Shown: piece after piece, positions 32,406-32,439 of the stretch
Numbering within the stretch: the stretch's first letter is position 1
Layout of the letters: the number at the start of each line of letters is the position of its first letter
IMG/VR virus record: IMGVR_UViG_3300031999_000125
Location: 1-32,439 of that record
Reading direction: 5' to 3' (one strand)
DNA: 32,439 nucleotides
DNA from: a virus
Notes under the pieces: model-generated
What the model saw: the letters and a program-made list of their open reading frames with translations, nothing else
Databases searched by the model: none
Told to the model about the DNA's origin: nothing
Translations under genes and position numbers: made by a program

Positions 32406-32437
32406 TTCTGCCTTCGCCCCAGGATCTCCTTCAGACC
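32396..32437 (-). CDS. C-terminal end of an upstream gene, cut by the window edge
   Basis: The last 13 codons (GLKEILGRRQKWI) and a TGA overlap the start of the Lar-like gene in another frame. The composition is gene-like, and overlapping stops are the rule in this operon. Too short to identify. Confidence 0.3.
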   Translation of the reverse strand, partial: GLKEILGRRQKWI

Positions 32438-32439
32438 AC

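Overview
The window is a stretch of a tailed double-stranded DNA bacteriophage (or prophage) genome carrying the packaging, head, tail and fibre module. The evidence is a classical late-gene order, read right to left on the minus strand: small terminase, large terminase, portal, XkdF-type prohead protease, major capsid protein, head-tail connectors, tail genes and fibres. Genes are tightly packed, with ATGA, GTGA or few-base junctions and clear Shine-Dalgarno sites. No integrase, repressor, replication or lysis gene is visible, so lifestyle cannot be judged. The host is not identifiable; a heptosyltransferase-like gene is only a weak hint of a Gram-negative host. The sequence is GC-rich by eye.

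Layout from right (upstream) to left (downstream). 31624-32439: a cluster of small cysteine-rich zinc-ribbon proteins, one of them Lar-like. 25514-31591: small terminase, another zinc-ribbon protein, a large terminase interrupted by two LAGLIDADG inteins, and the portal. 24636-25510: two unassigned head-region genes. 24238-24637: a two-gene plus-strand cassette with its own strong intrinsic terminator, the only convincing plus-strand coding in the window. 21107-24247: protease/scaffold fusion and a major capsid protein with an Ig-like insertion. 20750-21106: a non-coding, hairpin-rich intergenic region. 9737-20749: connector, tail completion, tube, short tape-measure-like and tail-tip/hub genes. 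6184-9744: five glycosyltransferase genes in overlapping series. 1-6194: two giant collagen-like fibre genes, the last running off the left edge.

How the genes fit together: the terminase pair and portal fill a head built from the capsid protein, whose assembly is guided by the protease/scaffold fusion. The connectors join a tail that has no recognisable large tape-measure protein. The distal end carries long Gly-X-Gln collagen-like fibres with globular jelly-roll-like modules and a glycine-rich tip. The glycosyltransferases between tail and fibre genes may decorate those fibres or alter the host surface. The most unusual signals are the large terminase split by two inteins with non-canonical C-terminal splice junctions, the collagen/C1q-like modular fibre beside a glycosylation island, the inverted terminator-bounded gene pair in the head module, and the multi-hairpin intergenic region after the capsid gene.
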